DNA of 64,000 nucleotides from Sipunculus nudus (taxonomy: Eukaryota; Annelida; Sipuncula; Golfingiida; Sipunculidae), in assembly GCA_026874595.1 (NCBI GenBank), contig CM049310.1, forward strand, positions 29,127,058-29,191,057, written 5' to 3'. The notes under the pieces are model-generated. The model had not been told where the DNA came from. It did not search any database and saw only the letters and a list, made by a program, of their open reading frames with translations. Of the stretch, positions 33,150-44,180 are shown in pieces. Each line of letters starts with the position of its first letter. The stretch's first letter is position 1. The position numbers and the translations under genes were made by a program.

Positions 33150-33795
33150 TTGGTTTTAGGCCACTCATTTGTCCGCCATCTCAAAGGTTTTCTCCATAGG
33201 ATCAAAGCAGGATCTTCACTGTCATTAGGGTCAGTGGGGTCCGCCATCTTGGAATCATGGTGCATATCACCGAACATGGGTTTTAAATCCTAGCTATTTT
33301 ATGCTCAAATTCCATGGGGTCGGGGGTATGAAAGTCAGGCACACACAGAAACAAAAATCCTTGACAAATAGTCTATCCCTGCAGGTAGTCGCTAGTTTCA
33401 AACTGGATTAAGTTTTTCTCGATATAGGTTCAAACAATTTGTGCAGTCCCACAGTAGATGCTGTGAAATTAGCTAACCAGGTGTTTGCTGTTGCTGAATT
33501 ACTCACAGTTTCTTATGGAGTCATCAGCGTAATTTTTGGAGCTCAATTTCCTCGTAGGAATGCAGCATTGACTTTTGCATCATACCATAACCGAATTGAA
33601 GCTTTTAATAATAGACTTAAACGTTGACTGCGTCTGACAGTCCTAACACCTTTAAGTTATGGTGGCACAGAGGTTTCAATAACCGCAGTTCCCCAATTTT
33701 CTCCCATGATGGCGTGCACCTCAACAATTTTAGGATGGGAGAATATGCATGCACTATTAAGCGTGCATTGGTTCAAACCAGGAAATATTAGGCAC
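33150..33795 (+). pseudogene. SGNH/GDSL-type hydrolase remnant 1
   Basis: SGNH hydrolases are esterase-like enzymes with a Ser-Asp-His triad. Block I reads GHSFVRHLKGF with the candidate Ser at 33165-33167. In other frames FHGVGGMKV (near 33321), LDIGSNNLC (block with Gly and Asn, near 33420) and SHDGVHLNNF (catalytic Asp 33708-33710 and His 33717-33719) follow in the canonical order. Several frame changes separate the blocks. Some tyrosine-recombinase retroelements (Ngaro-like) encode such hydrolases, and a DIRS gag-like frame starts 230 bp downstream, so a retroelement origin is likely. Confidence 0.65.
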
Positions 33796-34010
33796 CTGCT
33801 TGCTAAGGCGTAAGATAAGGTTGCCCTTTCCTTTTGTCAGGGCTTCAGTTTGTCACAATATATTAATCATGCCCAATTAGTCGCAGTATTATGTTTGTCC
33901 CTCCACTCCATGCATGCCTGCACTTTGTCAGTCGATTCTGAGGTTTATATTCTTATGAAAACATAATTGTATTCTTGGCTTCATCCAGTCGTTTTTCTCT
34001 GTTCCTGTAA

Positions 34011-34691
34011 TTTTTTCACAGATGCCAAAAACAGGGCCCAGCAACTCATCCCCAGCAGTCACCAGAAGAGGGCGAACAAGAAGGAGACCTCCTGCTCACA
34101 TACAGTACATCCTCGCAGAACCGACAAATTTTGGGGAGCCCTCATCGGTTGCTGCACCTGAAACTAATGCCATGCCTTCTGTTCCCTCACCACCAACCAA
34201 CAGCAAAACTAGAAGCAAGAAACACAAAAAGAGTAAATCTGGGAGTAAGCAAGAGGAACAAGTGTCTCCTGCCCTTCTCCATGCAATGTCCAAGATGATC
34301 TCACATGAAATGGATTCAAGGGGTATGACGAGCCAAGGGTCCACCAACCAAGTCCACCAGGCTGCAGTCATCCTACATACTATGTCGTCTGTTCAACCGC
34401 TACCATCTGGGTCAGCCACTAACACTGCCTGCCACCAGACACCTCCTGAACTCTTCCCTAGTGACATGGTCTCTGGAAACAACTCTCCTGACACGTCTGC
34501 ACTCTATGTAAACACTTCAGGTGCTGCCGCAGCAAACTTCTCGCTCTCACCAAACAACTATGCTAACACTCTTGCATCACCGAGCTCGCTAGCCAATTCA
34601 GACCTTAAGCTGGCATCCAGGCAGCAAAATGCAATGCTACACAAGCTAATAGGTGAGTCTCGGTGCATTCCCCCGTTGGCATCACAGTATG
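34011..34691 (+). pseudogene. DIRS-type gag-like ORF with splice acceptor at its ATG
   Basis: TTTTTTCACAG ends at 34021 and ATG starts at 34022. The frame begins MPKTGPSNSSPAVTRRGRTR and is Ser/Thr/Pro-rich and basic early on (KTRSKKHKKSKSGSK), like ORF1 of DIRS elements. It is open to 34691, where the sequence turns into HLR copy E. A GTGAGT donor-like site lies at about 34651. The DIRS label rests on the start, composition and resemblance to the 61793 copy, not on a catalytic motif. Confidence 0.5.
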
Positions 34692-35183
34692 TAAAGTTTT
34701 ATTACTGGAAAAAAGTCCCTACCTTTAACACTTTTGGTCTTAAGTGACCAAATATCTTCCTGATTTTTTTACAAAGTCCATTATGTTTGGACCCATAACT
34801 TTTTTAAATTATATAATACTGATTTAATATCTGGCATGTACATAGGAACTATATAGAGAAATATTTATGGTAAATATGAAGAAAACCAGATGAGTGGTTT
34901 TGATATTAGGCAGTCCTTAAGTGTGAAAATAGATTTCTAATAAAAAATGGAGGTTTTTCCTTAATATCTCGAAGGAACGAAGTCCTATTGACCCAATTTT
35001 TGGCATGGTAGGAGATTTTGGGGACATCTAACTGTATGCTGAATTTCAGATTCGCAGGTCCAACGGTGTGGAAACGTGCCAGTCTTACAGACAGACATCC
35101 AGACGGACAGACGGACGGACGGACAACGGACAATGGACCATGACTATAGCTCAGATGACTTATAGTCAGCTGAGCTAAAAACA
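34692..35183 (+). mobile_element. HLR copy E, 5'-truncated
   Basis: Only the 3' part of the second body module, an ACGG-rich tract (35090-35125) and the complete terminal hairpin TAGCTCAG (35147-35154) / CTGAGCTA (35170-35177) with an A-run. It begins abruptly inside the DIRS gag-like frame. Helitron-like elements usually keep their 3' end, which fits a 5'-truncated copy. Confidence 0.75.
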
Positions 35184-35483
35184 CCTGAGATTTTGTGAAG
35201 ATAAAGAAAATGAGAACTCCCTTAGGGCATTGGATGTAAAAGAACATGTCTTTGATTTGATTTGACATTAGATTTGACTGATGTGAAGGAATCTAGCCAA
35301 ACAATGTATAAAAAGAGAGCGGACTGGATTCCTGAACTAAATTTAAATGAAAATTCAAAGGTGACAATTCTCTGGGGAAATTATTTGGATATTTTTGCTA
35401 TGAATTCATGCCTTGAAAAAACAATTTTCATTACCACATTTCACTTGTCAGGATCCAAAGAGGAGCCCCTGAAAGAATCTAAA
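35184..35483 (+). other. Open frame interrupted by HLR copy D, unrecognised
   Basis: A frame from 35262 (MTLDLTDVKESSQTMYKKRA...) stays open up to copy D, about 74 codons. No family is recognised. It may be the upstream part of the Ulp1-like gene that appears on the far side of copy D. Confidence 0.3.
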
Positions 35484-38109
35484 CAAGGGACCTATGGGTC
35501 ACGACGCTCAGCTGTTATATATGATAAAAGAATATTATTTAGAAATGAGGCACATGCTGGTTTTGTGTGGTAATAAATATAAGCTGTATTATGAGTTGTT
35601 TTTGTTTAGCTTATGTATGATTTTGATAGTACCTTTGGAGACAGGGAAGAGGATTGATTTCATTTATTTTATTAACAAATGGAGTATTATTGTCACACAG
35701 ATTTTGACTTGGCCATATAACTTATAAGCAGAACATATAATATAAGAGTTTAACTATTTATTAAAAAAAATTACAAATATTGTCCCAAATATAATTTTTA
35801 TTAAAAATAATAAGAGAATCATATGATTATTTAAAATGAAATATAACTGATATTATTATTAAAATAATAATAAAGAATATATTCATGAATGCATTCATGA
35901 ATACATTTTGAAAGTATTTGCATGAGTATTCATATACTTTCATTCTTACCTGAATTCCCATTCTTTATGCAAGAAATTTTATAATGGAGTACATAATCAT
36001 ATTCGTATTTAAATACAATTACAAAGTATTCACACCATGTCTGGTATTTATTCAGTTTTCACCAAACAATGATGTTGAGAATCCAGAATATACAAAATTC
36101 ACACATTTAAATAATGATCATAAGTACCTGGTTTTATGGCTTTTATTTATATTAAAAAATAACTGTAAAAAATTCATTTTGGACTAATTTCACATCAATG
36201 TACACACTAGACACAGTAGGAATCTAGATTAATATTATCAACTGCATCTTTGTCTATCATTTATTTCCTTCATATGATCCCTAATGATTAGTAATGAATA
36301 ATATGATTTACTTCTTTATCATTAAAATTGAACTGAAAAATGCCATAGGTGACTGCATGGTGTTATTTGGAATATGTGACATTCTACCCATCGATACAAG
36401 GTTCTTATATCATCAGTAACTGCAAGTTAATTTCCTGTTATTATAAACTAACAAATTCCTTTTCTATTTTTCTTTTATTTGTTATTAAAAACCAATAAAA
36501 ATTTATTAATTTATTGTTTATTGTTATGTTGTTGGTTAAAACTTCTAGATGAGTTGGGTTGGACACCTGGATCAACTGTGGCTTGCCATAAGCTGCCTGG
36601 ATTCCTGTATGCCTCGCCTCAAGCGTGCATAATTTGATGAAAGGTCAAAGAGGTCAACATACAGGTGACTCAAGAGGGGCTGGAGAGAGCCAAAGTCTGA
36701 CAGGGTCTCATAAAAAACATTAATAAAAGCTACAATTTTTGGCCAATTTCTTTCAGCTTTCTAAACTAAAAAGCTGAAATCCTTATGTGTGCATGATATG
36801 AAAATTATATCAACAGTGCTCACGGGAAACAAACGTGCCATGGTCACAGTTGGGCAAAATTTAAGGTACTAATTTTATATTTATACTAATAACTTATAAA
36901 ATTTGAAATTTGAATTCAGAACTAATTTTGGGTATTCATTTGAATCTTGATTAAATAATGTTACATCCCTGACAAAAAAATCTCTAGCTTCAGCAATGCC
37001 CTTGTTAAGGGAGTAAATATATTTCTTGATTTTTTACAAAGTGCATTATGTTTGGGCCCATAACTTAAAACAATTACGCAATACTGACATCATTCTGGCT
37101 TGTGCATAGAGAATGAAAAATATGTATATTATTTATGATTAAAGTCAGATCAGTGGTTTTGATATTAGGCAGTCTTGAAGTGTAACAATGGGTTTTAATG
37201 GAAAAATGAAGTTTTTCATTAATATCTCGAAGATATTAAGTCCTAGTGACCAAATTCTTGGCATGGTAGGGGATTTTGGAGACATCTAACTGTATGCCGA
37301 ATTTAAGGAACTTAGAGCTGAAGCTGGGGAGCTGAGCTCTTGCAAACTGCATAACACTAGCTTGATGTAAACAATATGTTACATGGTGCTTGAAAACTTG
37401 ATTAAAATCTACAGTTTTTGATCAACGGGTTTCAAATTTTTGGTGTTAACAGTTGAAATGCTAACAAAAACATGCTGTGAAAATTAAATCCACAGTACTT
37501 ACAGGAAAAAAACGTGCCATGGTCAAAGTTGGGCAAATTTAAGGTACCAATTTTTTATTTTTATTAATATTTTAAAAAATTTAAAAGATTTTCATCTAAT
37601 TTTGGGTATACAATTTAATTTTGATTAATTAAAGTTATATAACTGGTAAAAAGGTCCATAGCTTTAACATTTTTTGTGTTAAGTGATCAAATATCTTTCC
37701 TGATTTTTTACAAAATGCATTATGTTTGGGCCCATAACTTTTTTAAATTAAATAATACAGACATAATTTCTGGCATGTACATAGGAACTATATAGAGGAA
37801 TATTTATGGTAAATATGAGGAAAAACAGATGAGTGGTTTTGATATTAGGCAGTCCTGAAGTGTGAAAATAGGTTTTTAATAAAAAAATTGAGGTTTTTCC
37901 TTAATTTCTCAAAGGAACGAAGTTGCAAAGACCCAGTTTTCGGCTTGGTAGGAGATCTTGGGGACATCTAACATTATGCCGAATTTTGGATTCCTAGGTC
38001 TTACGGTTTCAAAACGTGCCACATCTACGGACGGACGGACGGACGGACGGACGACGGACAATGGACCACGACTATAGCTCAGATGACTTATAGTCAGCTG
38101 AGCTAAAAA
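35484..38109 (+). mobile_element. HLR copy D, full length (~2.6 kb)
   Basis: The 5' end is CAAGGGACCTATGGGTCAC then GCTCAGCTG. The 3' end has (ACGG)n at 38030-38050, hairpin TAGCTCAG (38075-38082) / CTGAGCTA (38098-38105) and an A-run. It has two body modules (about 36725-37330 and 37385-38109), of which the first lacks the ACGG tract. The first ~1 kb (35500-36550) is very AT-rich and unrelated to copies A, B or C. Confidence 0.75.
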
Positions 38110-38495
38110 TGGGAAATGGGGTTACAAATTTAAATTTGACATGGTTCAAGGGAACACAGATTGTCAAATATTGTTCACTGGGTCTGAACACTGGGTGGCA
38201 GTAGTTAAATGTAAAACAGGTATATATATTTTTGATAGTACTGCAACAGGTAAATTAACATCATTATTACAAATACAGTTATCAAGATTGTATGGAGCTG
38301 CAAACTCAAATTTTAATATAAATATTCCAAAAGTTCAACAGCAACGAACAGGCTCTGGAGACTGTGGTTTATTTGCTATTGCTTTTATAGTAGAATATCT
38401 ATTTATTGGTAAACTTCCTTAGTCTGTACATTTCAGTCAAGATAAACTTTGTCCTCATTTAGATAACTGTCGAGAAAGAGAATATTCAGCTCATT
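38110..38495 (+). pseudogene. Ulp1-like (C48) cysteine protease remnant
   Basis: Ulp1 proteases cleave SUMO-like proteins; related domains occur in several DNA transposon groups. The frame 38141-38422 reads NTDCQILFTGSEHWVAVVKC with the His at 38189-38191, YIFDSTATG with the Asp at 38234-38236, and VQQQRTGSGDCGLFAIAF with the Gln and the nucleophilic Cys at 38363-38365: a complete His-Asp-Gln-Cys set in the right order. An in-frame TAG at 38420 interrupts it, and VHFSQDKLCPHLDNCRERE continues the family pattern afterwards. The 5' part is cut by HLR copy D. Confidence 0.8.
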
Positions 38496-39100
38496 CCCCA
38501 AGACTTCAGTGATATGAGGGTGAGAAAACCAGAGTTTGTACATTTTCAAACATGTATATATATACAGGTAAATAATTATGGAATGGTTCATTTCAGTAAT
38601 ACTATCAAATACCAATTTCTGTATCATACAGAGTCAAATATCTGTTAAATTTGTATCGACAGTGTTCACTTCTTTTGTGGGTTTTTTTTGTAAAGTGTAA
38701 GTAAACAGGATTTTCACTTTGTATATGCTTGTATGTAAATAATTGTATCTATTGTATAAAATGGTAAAAATTTCATTAAAATGATATTGTTAATAAATGC
38801 AAGTAAAGTATGGTAAATACTAAATAAGTATATTTTTTATATTTCTACTGGAAGACACTGACCCAGTCATGTTCGAAAAATGATAACCCCGATGTAGAGG
38901 AACAATCAAGCAGCTCTCCAGTATCCATTGCTTTAGATACCGGTAACCAGCCTGTCCATGACTGCCAAGAATTAGATGGGATCACCTCAGCTTCTACCCC
39001 GCTTTTAGAGAACCTATGTTCTGGAGGTTTATCTGGAGTTTGATATGAAGTCAGTCTTCTTTGCTACCTTAGAACAGGCGGATCCAACACTACCAGAGTT
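38496..39100. other. AT-rich spacer
   Basis: No clear motif. Short coding-like fragments near 38880-39050 are broken. Confidence 0.35.
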
Positions 39101-39271
39101 TACAATAATTCAAGCAGCTTGTAACAATGCCAGGAGTAAGTAGCCATAGGGGGATTGCAGTGCTTCTGTAAGGGTAGCTGTATCACCAATAAGTGTCGCT
39201 GCAAGAAAGCTGGACTCAAATGTACAACCAAGTGCCATCCAATGAATCATCACTGTCAGAACAAGTTTTGA
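39101..39271 (+). pseudogene. CXC-type cysteine cluster, C-terminal fragment
   Basis: A frame ending with TGA at 39269-39271 reads LQCFCKGSCITNKCRCKKAG and then LKCTTKCHPMNHHCQNKF, with spacing C-x-C-x4-C-x4-C-x-C-x6-C-x3-C-x6-C from 39161. Such tesmin/CXC-like clusters close several invertebrate transposon-derived proteins. It lies about 650 bp after the Ulp1-like remnant in the same orientation, so both might come from one element, though I cannot show this. Confidence 0.55.
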
Positions 39272-39314
39272 ATAAGTTTAAGTGAAACCCATGTTCAATT
39301 CAGGAACTCGAGAT

Positions 39315-39600
39315 ACATGAATTCGGACTTTAATATATAAATCAAGAACAAAGGCACAGGGATATTGTTTTAGAATACCTTGAACTAGATTAAGCAGACT
39401 CACTGTGTAAATATGTGTATATAGTTGATGTGTTTTTTAGGTAGAATAAATGTGAGATATATATATATATGTTTGTTCATATTTTCATTACATGAATTCT
39501 GACTTTACTATATAAGTCATAAACAAAGGCAAAGGGACTTTTGTTTTAGAAGGCTTGAACTAGATTAAGCTGACTCACTGTGTAAATAAGTGTATATAGT
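39315..39600 (+). repeat. ~175-bp tandem repeat, two left units
   Basis: Unit starts ACATGAATTC at 39315 and 39490 (175 bp apart). Both contain CTTGAACTAGATTAAGC and GACTCACTGTGTAAAT. The second unit stops at TATATAGT (39600), where a GC-rich DIRS fragment begins. A further copy of the shared segment starts at 40586. Confidence 0.75.
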
Positions 39601-40585
39601 CCTGCTTCTGTCCAGGCTCCGGCGGCTGGCCGCCAGGTAGCTCCCACCCGCCCGTCTGCCTGGGGCTCGCCTTGCCTCCTCCTTTAGTGGTAAACCCACT
39701 TGGAGGGGGTGGGACCCAAGTGACTCTCCTGGTCCAGTCGGTGGCCACCTTCAGGCCTGTTTTCCGGCCTGGAGGCGTATCAGGTTGCATCACCTAGTGT
39801 TAAGTACCATTCGTTTAAGTTTCCGAATTTCATTTTTAACTCCACCATCCCGCACAGTGTTTCGGTTTGTTACACCTCTGCCAAAGGATCCATGCAAGTG
39901 TCTCGCATTCGAGGATGCTATTCAGTCGCTTCTCCTGAAGGCCCCATTGTTCCTGTCCGTCCAGACACTTCATGTTTTTACTCCGGCATCTTTCTCGTGC
40001 CCAAGCCGCACGTGAAGTGGCAGCCCATTATCGATCTGAAACGACTCAATGCTTACATTACCCCCCTGGTTTCGCATGTTCAATGTTCCTGCTGCGCTCC
40101 GCACCGTCCGCCTGGGCATTCAAGATAATTTGACAGATGGGTATTTTCATGTGCCTATACACATCTATAAGCTCCATCAATTATGTGCCCTCTTGTTCAG
40201 AATTCATATAGCCCCCTGGATCTTTACATTCCTGGTTCATACTGTGACGACTTACCATTGTTCCGTCGGCATGTCCATCCTGCCGTACTTGGACGACTGG
40301 CTCATTCATGCTCCCACTCTCAGTCTGCTTCTCTGCCACCATATACTGGTGCTTTCCCTGCTTCATGACCTGAGATTCCTGGTCAATGTCCCGAAATCTC
40401 ACCTGATCCTTACCAAGACTACTCAGTTTCTGTGTGTCCTTGCGTCTCTCCCTCCTGATTTCGCGATCAGCCTGCGCTGTCGGTTCCGCTCACTTCTTGC
40501 AGCTCGCCATGTCAGTTCGCATCTAGCAGCTTTCATACACAGGACCCTCAACTGGGCTTCCACGTTCGTCCCTCTGGGCCCCGCA
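39601..40585 (+). pseudogene. GC-rich DIRS-type reverse transcriptase fragment
   Basis: Clearly more GC-rich than its surroundings. Broken frames read FYSGIFLVPKPHVKWQPIID and LKRLNAYITP (RT motif 1-2 region), LTDGYFHVPIH (motif A Asp), APWIFTFLVH (motif B region), LPYLDDWLIHAP (motif C, YLDD) and LLHDLRFLVNVPKSHLIL. This is a DIRS family unlike the AT-richer DIRS copies at 48365 and 62940. Both edges abut copies of the 175-bp repeat segment. Frame changes and deletions make it inactive. Confidence 0.75.
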
Positions 40586-40700
40586 AAAGGACTTTATTTT
40601 AGAATGCCTTGAACTAGATTAAGCTGACTCACTGTGTAAATATGTGTATATAGTTGATGTGTTTAGTAGGTAGAATAAATGTTAGATGGATGAATTATAT
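40586..40700 (+). repeat. ~175-bp repeat, right copy
   Basis: Starts AAAGGACTTTATTTTAGAA and continues CCTTGAACTAGATTAAGC, matching 39531-39600 across 69 bp, and then follows the first unit further (GTTGATGTGTTTAGTAGG). Confidence 0.75.
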
Positions 40701-41269
40701 ATAAGAAGTTACTTAATTAACATCAGAACTTAGATTAATATGTTTTTAACAAGTTTTTAATTGCCAGTTAAATTCAACTACATAAGTTTGTTCACATTTT
40801 TATTACATATATTAATTTATTATATAAATTTTTCACACAACTTGGTTTATTATTTTCATGTCTTAACCCTATGGAATATAATGTTTACACCAAGAGCCTG
40901 CTCTTGTCTGCAATAGATTCTCAAACAGGAACTGGTCCAGACCAGATCCCTACTGGGGTTTAGGCCAGACTGAATCCCGAGCTAGCGATCCCAGTGCTGT
41001 CCTGGTTCACTATTTGGGAAATGAGAAAGAATATGTGGGGAAACCTCATAGGCTTAGGAAAAAGAATGACATTGATAATGTAAAGGTGTTTCCTTCTGCC
41101 TGAGTATGAACCGGTAGCTAAACCGAGTAACATGTAACAGGGAGAAAATGTTCAGCATAAAATAGGTGTTAAAAAGCATATAAGTGTAGATTCGCACAGA
41201 ACTCTGATTCCGCTAGCACATCAAATTAATAGTATCCATCACATTATTTTATATCCCTGTTAAGGTGCT
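40701..41269. other. Spacer without recognised features
   Basis: AT-rich. A short stretch near 40900-41000 has more balanced base use but no motif. Confidence 0.35.
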
Positions 41270-42420
41270 ATTTCTGGTATCCCATTCGTGTTTGGAGATT
41301 TTGACAAATTTCTTCAAATGCGACCACAGGGTTTGTATTTGACGTATGACACAACATTCTGTTTAGGCGATTTTTATCTATCTGTTGCAGCCATCAAACA
41401 AAATATTTGAACCGTCTAAAACAATTCCTATTGCCTTAATGGTGCATAAGAGAAAGAAACAAGTGTATCATGAAAACTTTCTGCGTATATTAAAAAGTGA
41501 AGTTCCTGAATTGCAATCAACACAAATTCTGATCATTATGGACAGAGAAAAAGCAATAACTAATGCATTTGAAGAAGTATTCCCTTCATGTCAGATTTTG
41601 TACTGTTGGAACCATGTAGCGAGGAATGTTAGGCACTGGGTATGCACACATGGGGTATGGGGGATAATGCCCCATTTAACAGTGATTAAGTTGCAAAATT
41701 AATGTTGTGTAGGTCAGAACATTCGTATTTGGAAGATCTTGAAACCCTAAATTAAGGATGGTCAGCTGCATTGTAAGGGTTATTTCAATAGAAATTAAAT
41801 GCATGATATTCCAAAGTTCAGTGGTAGGTAGATGATAGGTACGGTATCATACGGTATTTTGTCCCAAAAGTGGTATTACAAATAATTCTATAGAAAGTTT
41901 CAATGCTGTTGAAAAGGCTCATAGAACGCAAAGAACTTCAGGTAGATATGATGGCACTAGCTCTGCATATGCTTCAACAGTTTTATGATTAGGAAATTTT
42001 AAGGGGTTATTGTGGTCAAGGTAATTTAAAATTAAGTGAAGAATACAGTTATATTAAGCAGGATCCCTGTTCCCACAAGATGTATGTACACCAGAATAGA
42101 TAATCGAGCATGTAAAATCTGATATGATTAACTTTCTTGTACAAAATTCAGATACAGTTAGTTCAAGACAGTCAGGAGACACTATTTCTAATGAAAACCC
42201 GAAACATAACAATATTCAAAATCCAGAGCTAGCTGAATACCCTCAGAAAACTCAGTTAGACCTAGCACTTAATGTTATAAAAGATGGTAGGATAAAACTG
42301 ATTCCTGAATTTCAGGCTTTCATGATAGCGGGCAGTGATGAATAAAGTATGCAGTCCCCCTTTTCCCCAAAGACACATGCCAGTGCCAGGGTTTACAACA
42401 ACAGTGTCTACAACCTAATA
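41270..42420 (+). pseudogene. MULE (Mutator-like) transposase remnant with SWIM-like end
   Basis: MULE transposases move DNA elements with a DDE core. The text reads YLTYDTTFCLGDFYLSV with the first Asp at 41348-41350. After a frame change come VHKRKKQVYHENFLRILK, ILIIMDREKAITNAF (second Asp 41541-41543) and SCQILYCWNHVARNVRHW, the conserved C/W/H block. Broken text follows with IERKELQVDMMALALHMLQQ and, from 42124, a frame ending LIPEFQAFMIAGSDE with a stop. A frame change afterwards gives a cysteine/histidine region like a SWIM zinc finger. Multiple stops and frameshifts are present. Confidence 0.75.
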
Positions 42421-43110
42421 GTGTTTAAATGCATTTTAATTTTGGTCTGGGAGACGTATTTTTGGAAAACTGACCATCTGTTGGACCATATATGTTTTAG
42501 TTAGGAATCGGCTTGATTTTCTGAGTTTTTTACCTTTTTGGTGTCTATGATTAGAGTACTGTTCATTCTATTATAATCAAATGGAGAAAGTGTAAAATAA
42601 GCATAAAACATGTATGATACAGTAGTTTTAGGCACATGGGCCCGGGTTTTCTGATGGCCCAAAATATAGGCATTTTAACCATTTCAACTCCATTAAGCAG
42701 ATGGAACAAGCTACAACAGGGGAGACACCACCATGTTTTGTGGTTCAAGGAAGCCATAAAGTCCCAAACTAAAGGAAGTTTCTCTAAAACAACACAAACA
42801 AGTCAAATTTGGCAGAATTTCTTTCTCATTACATTATGCTTAATGGACCGCCTACACTTGATCAAGGTCAGTCAATTGTTCTAGCTGGAAGGCAAAGATG
42901 TCAAAGTGGTGCAGCATAATGGAGTCAATGACAGCCCTGAACTCTTAAGTACACAGGAGGAGATACAAGGTTTGTACTGCATGAGTTGAACTGAGCAAGA
43001 TACACTCAACGATCATAGTTCAATGTGATGACACAGATGTTCTGGCCCTCCTTGTACACCACTGTGGCAAAGATATGTTTGGCAAGAGCACCATTTATAT
43101 GCATGCATGG
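42421..43110 (+). pseudogene. Fragment of a transposon-associated protein (DDTDV motif)
   Basis: Near 42990-43110 the text reads VELSKIHSTIIVQCDDTDVL and ALLVHHCGKDMFGKSTIY, which matches a protein type frequent in invertebrate repeat DNA where HEEADTR precedes S(P/D)DTDVLVL. Here QEE-like and TRFVLH fragments precede it in another frame. A nuclease-like (PIN/FEN) fold has occurred to me because of the acidic pairs, but I cannot support it. The upstream 42421-42830 is unassigned. Confidence 0.4.
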
Positions 43111-44180
43111 TACTTGGGCAAGTTGACCATTTGTCTTTCACAATGGAAATTTCAGATTATCATGTACATTTTTACGTTAGTTCACACTTTAGTTTTTACA
43201 ATAAACTCAGTCATCAGAGCAGTCTATGGCTTTTTTACATGCGCACTCACAGGGGTTATTATTGAACTTATATTTGTGTATCTTTGCACAAATTATAAAA
43301 TTATGAAAATACGATGTAGATAAATATTACATTTAATTTAACTATTCTTTGGTTGCAGTTGTTAAATTGTGGGCCCTTGCTGTCGTTGGTATAGATGGGG
43401 ATCCACTTCAGTAGACCTTGATATTTTAAGACTCCATGGGGCATAAAATATGAAAGATAGTACATTACTTGAAACACGGAAGCAGGACTTAACAAAGGAA
43501 AACATCCAGACTGGTGAGCAATCACACATAGAGTGAGTTATAATGGTGGCAACCGGAACTTTGCAAATGGCGTTCTCATCACAGCTAGACCTGCAGGTGA
43601 CAAAATAATTTAAATAAGGGCAAACACAGGATTACTTCATTCATACTCAACACACACAGCTTTCATCAACTTATTTGGATTTGCATCATCAACAAATTTA
43701 CGCTCTGGGACTATGCTGAATAGCAGAGACAAATATTGTCTTCATTTCCGCTTTGACCAAGGAACCAATTCAACTGCCACATAAACTGAGTAAAGGTTGG
43801 TCAGTTCCTTGTTCACAGGCTTTTCGCCTTAATTTGCAAAGTTTTGATTAGCTTTGCCCCATTCATTTAATTCTTCTTGAAAATGTGATAGTAGTTATAT
43901 ATATCTACGATTGTTTGTAACTCATATGGTTAGTGTCACTGATAAAATAATAGAGGCCAGTCCTTACAAAAGCCTGTTCAAAGTTTGCTGGGTAAACGGG
44001 GATTAGGAATAGCTTTAAAAGCTCCAGTCACTAAGATCAAACCTAGCAAAAAGTTTGTTCTGTCTCTCCTTTCGGTATGGTGTCTAACTCTCAGGAAGTG
44101 GTACTTGTTATTGCCCATTCTAAAGGTAAAGAGACTAAATCAGGGCCTGAAGAAAGGCATTATGAGCATGAAATCTGACC
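43111..44180. other. Unassigned region
   Basis: Several short frames (43075-43323, 43985-44188) show no known motif. It may include the leading part of the SGNH hydrolase remnant that follows. Confidence 0.3.
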
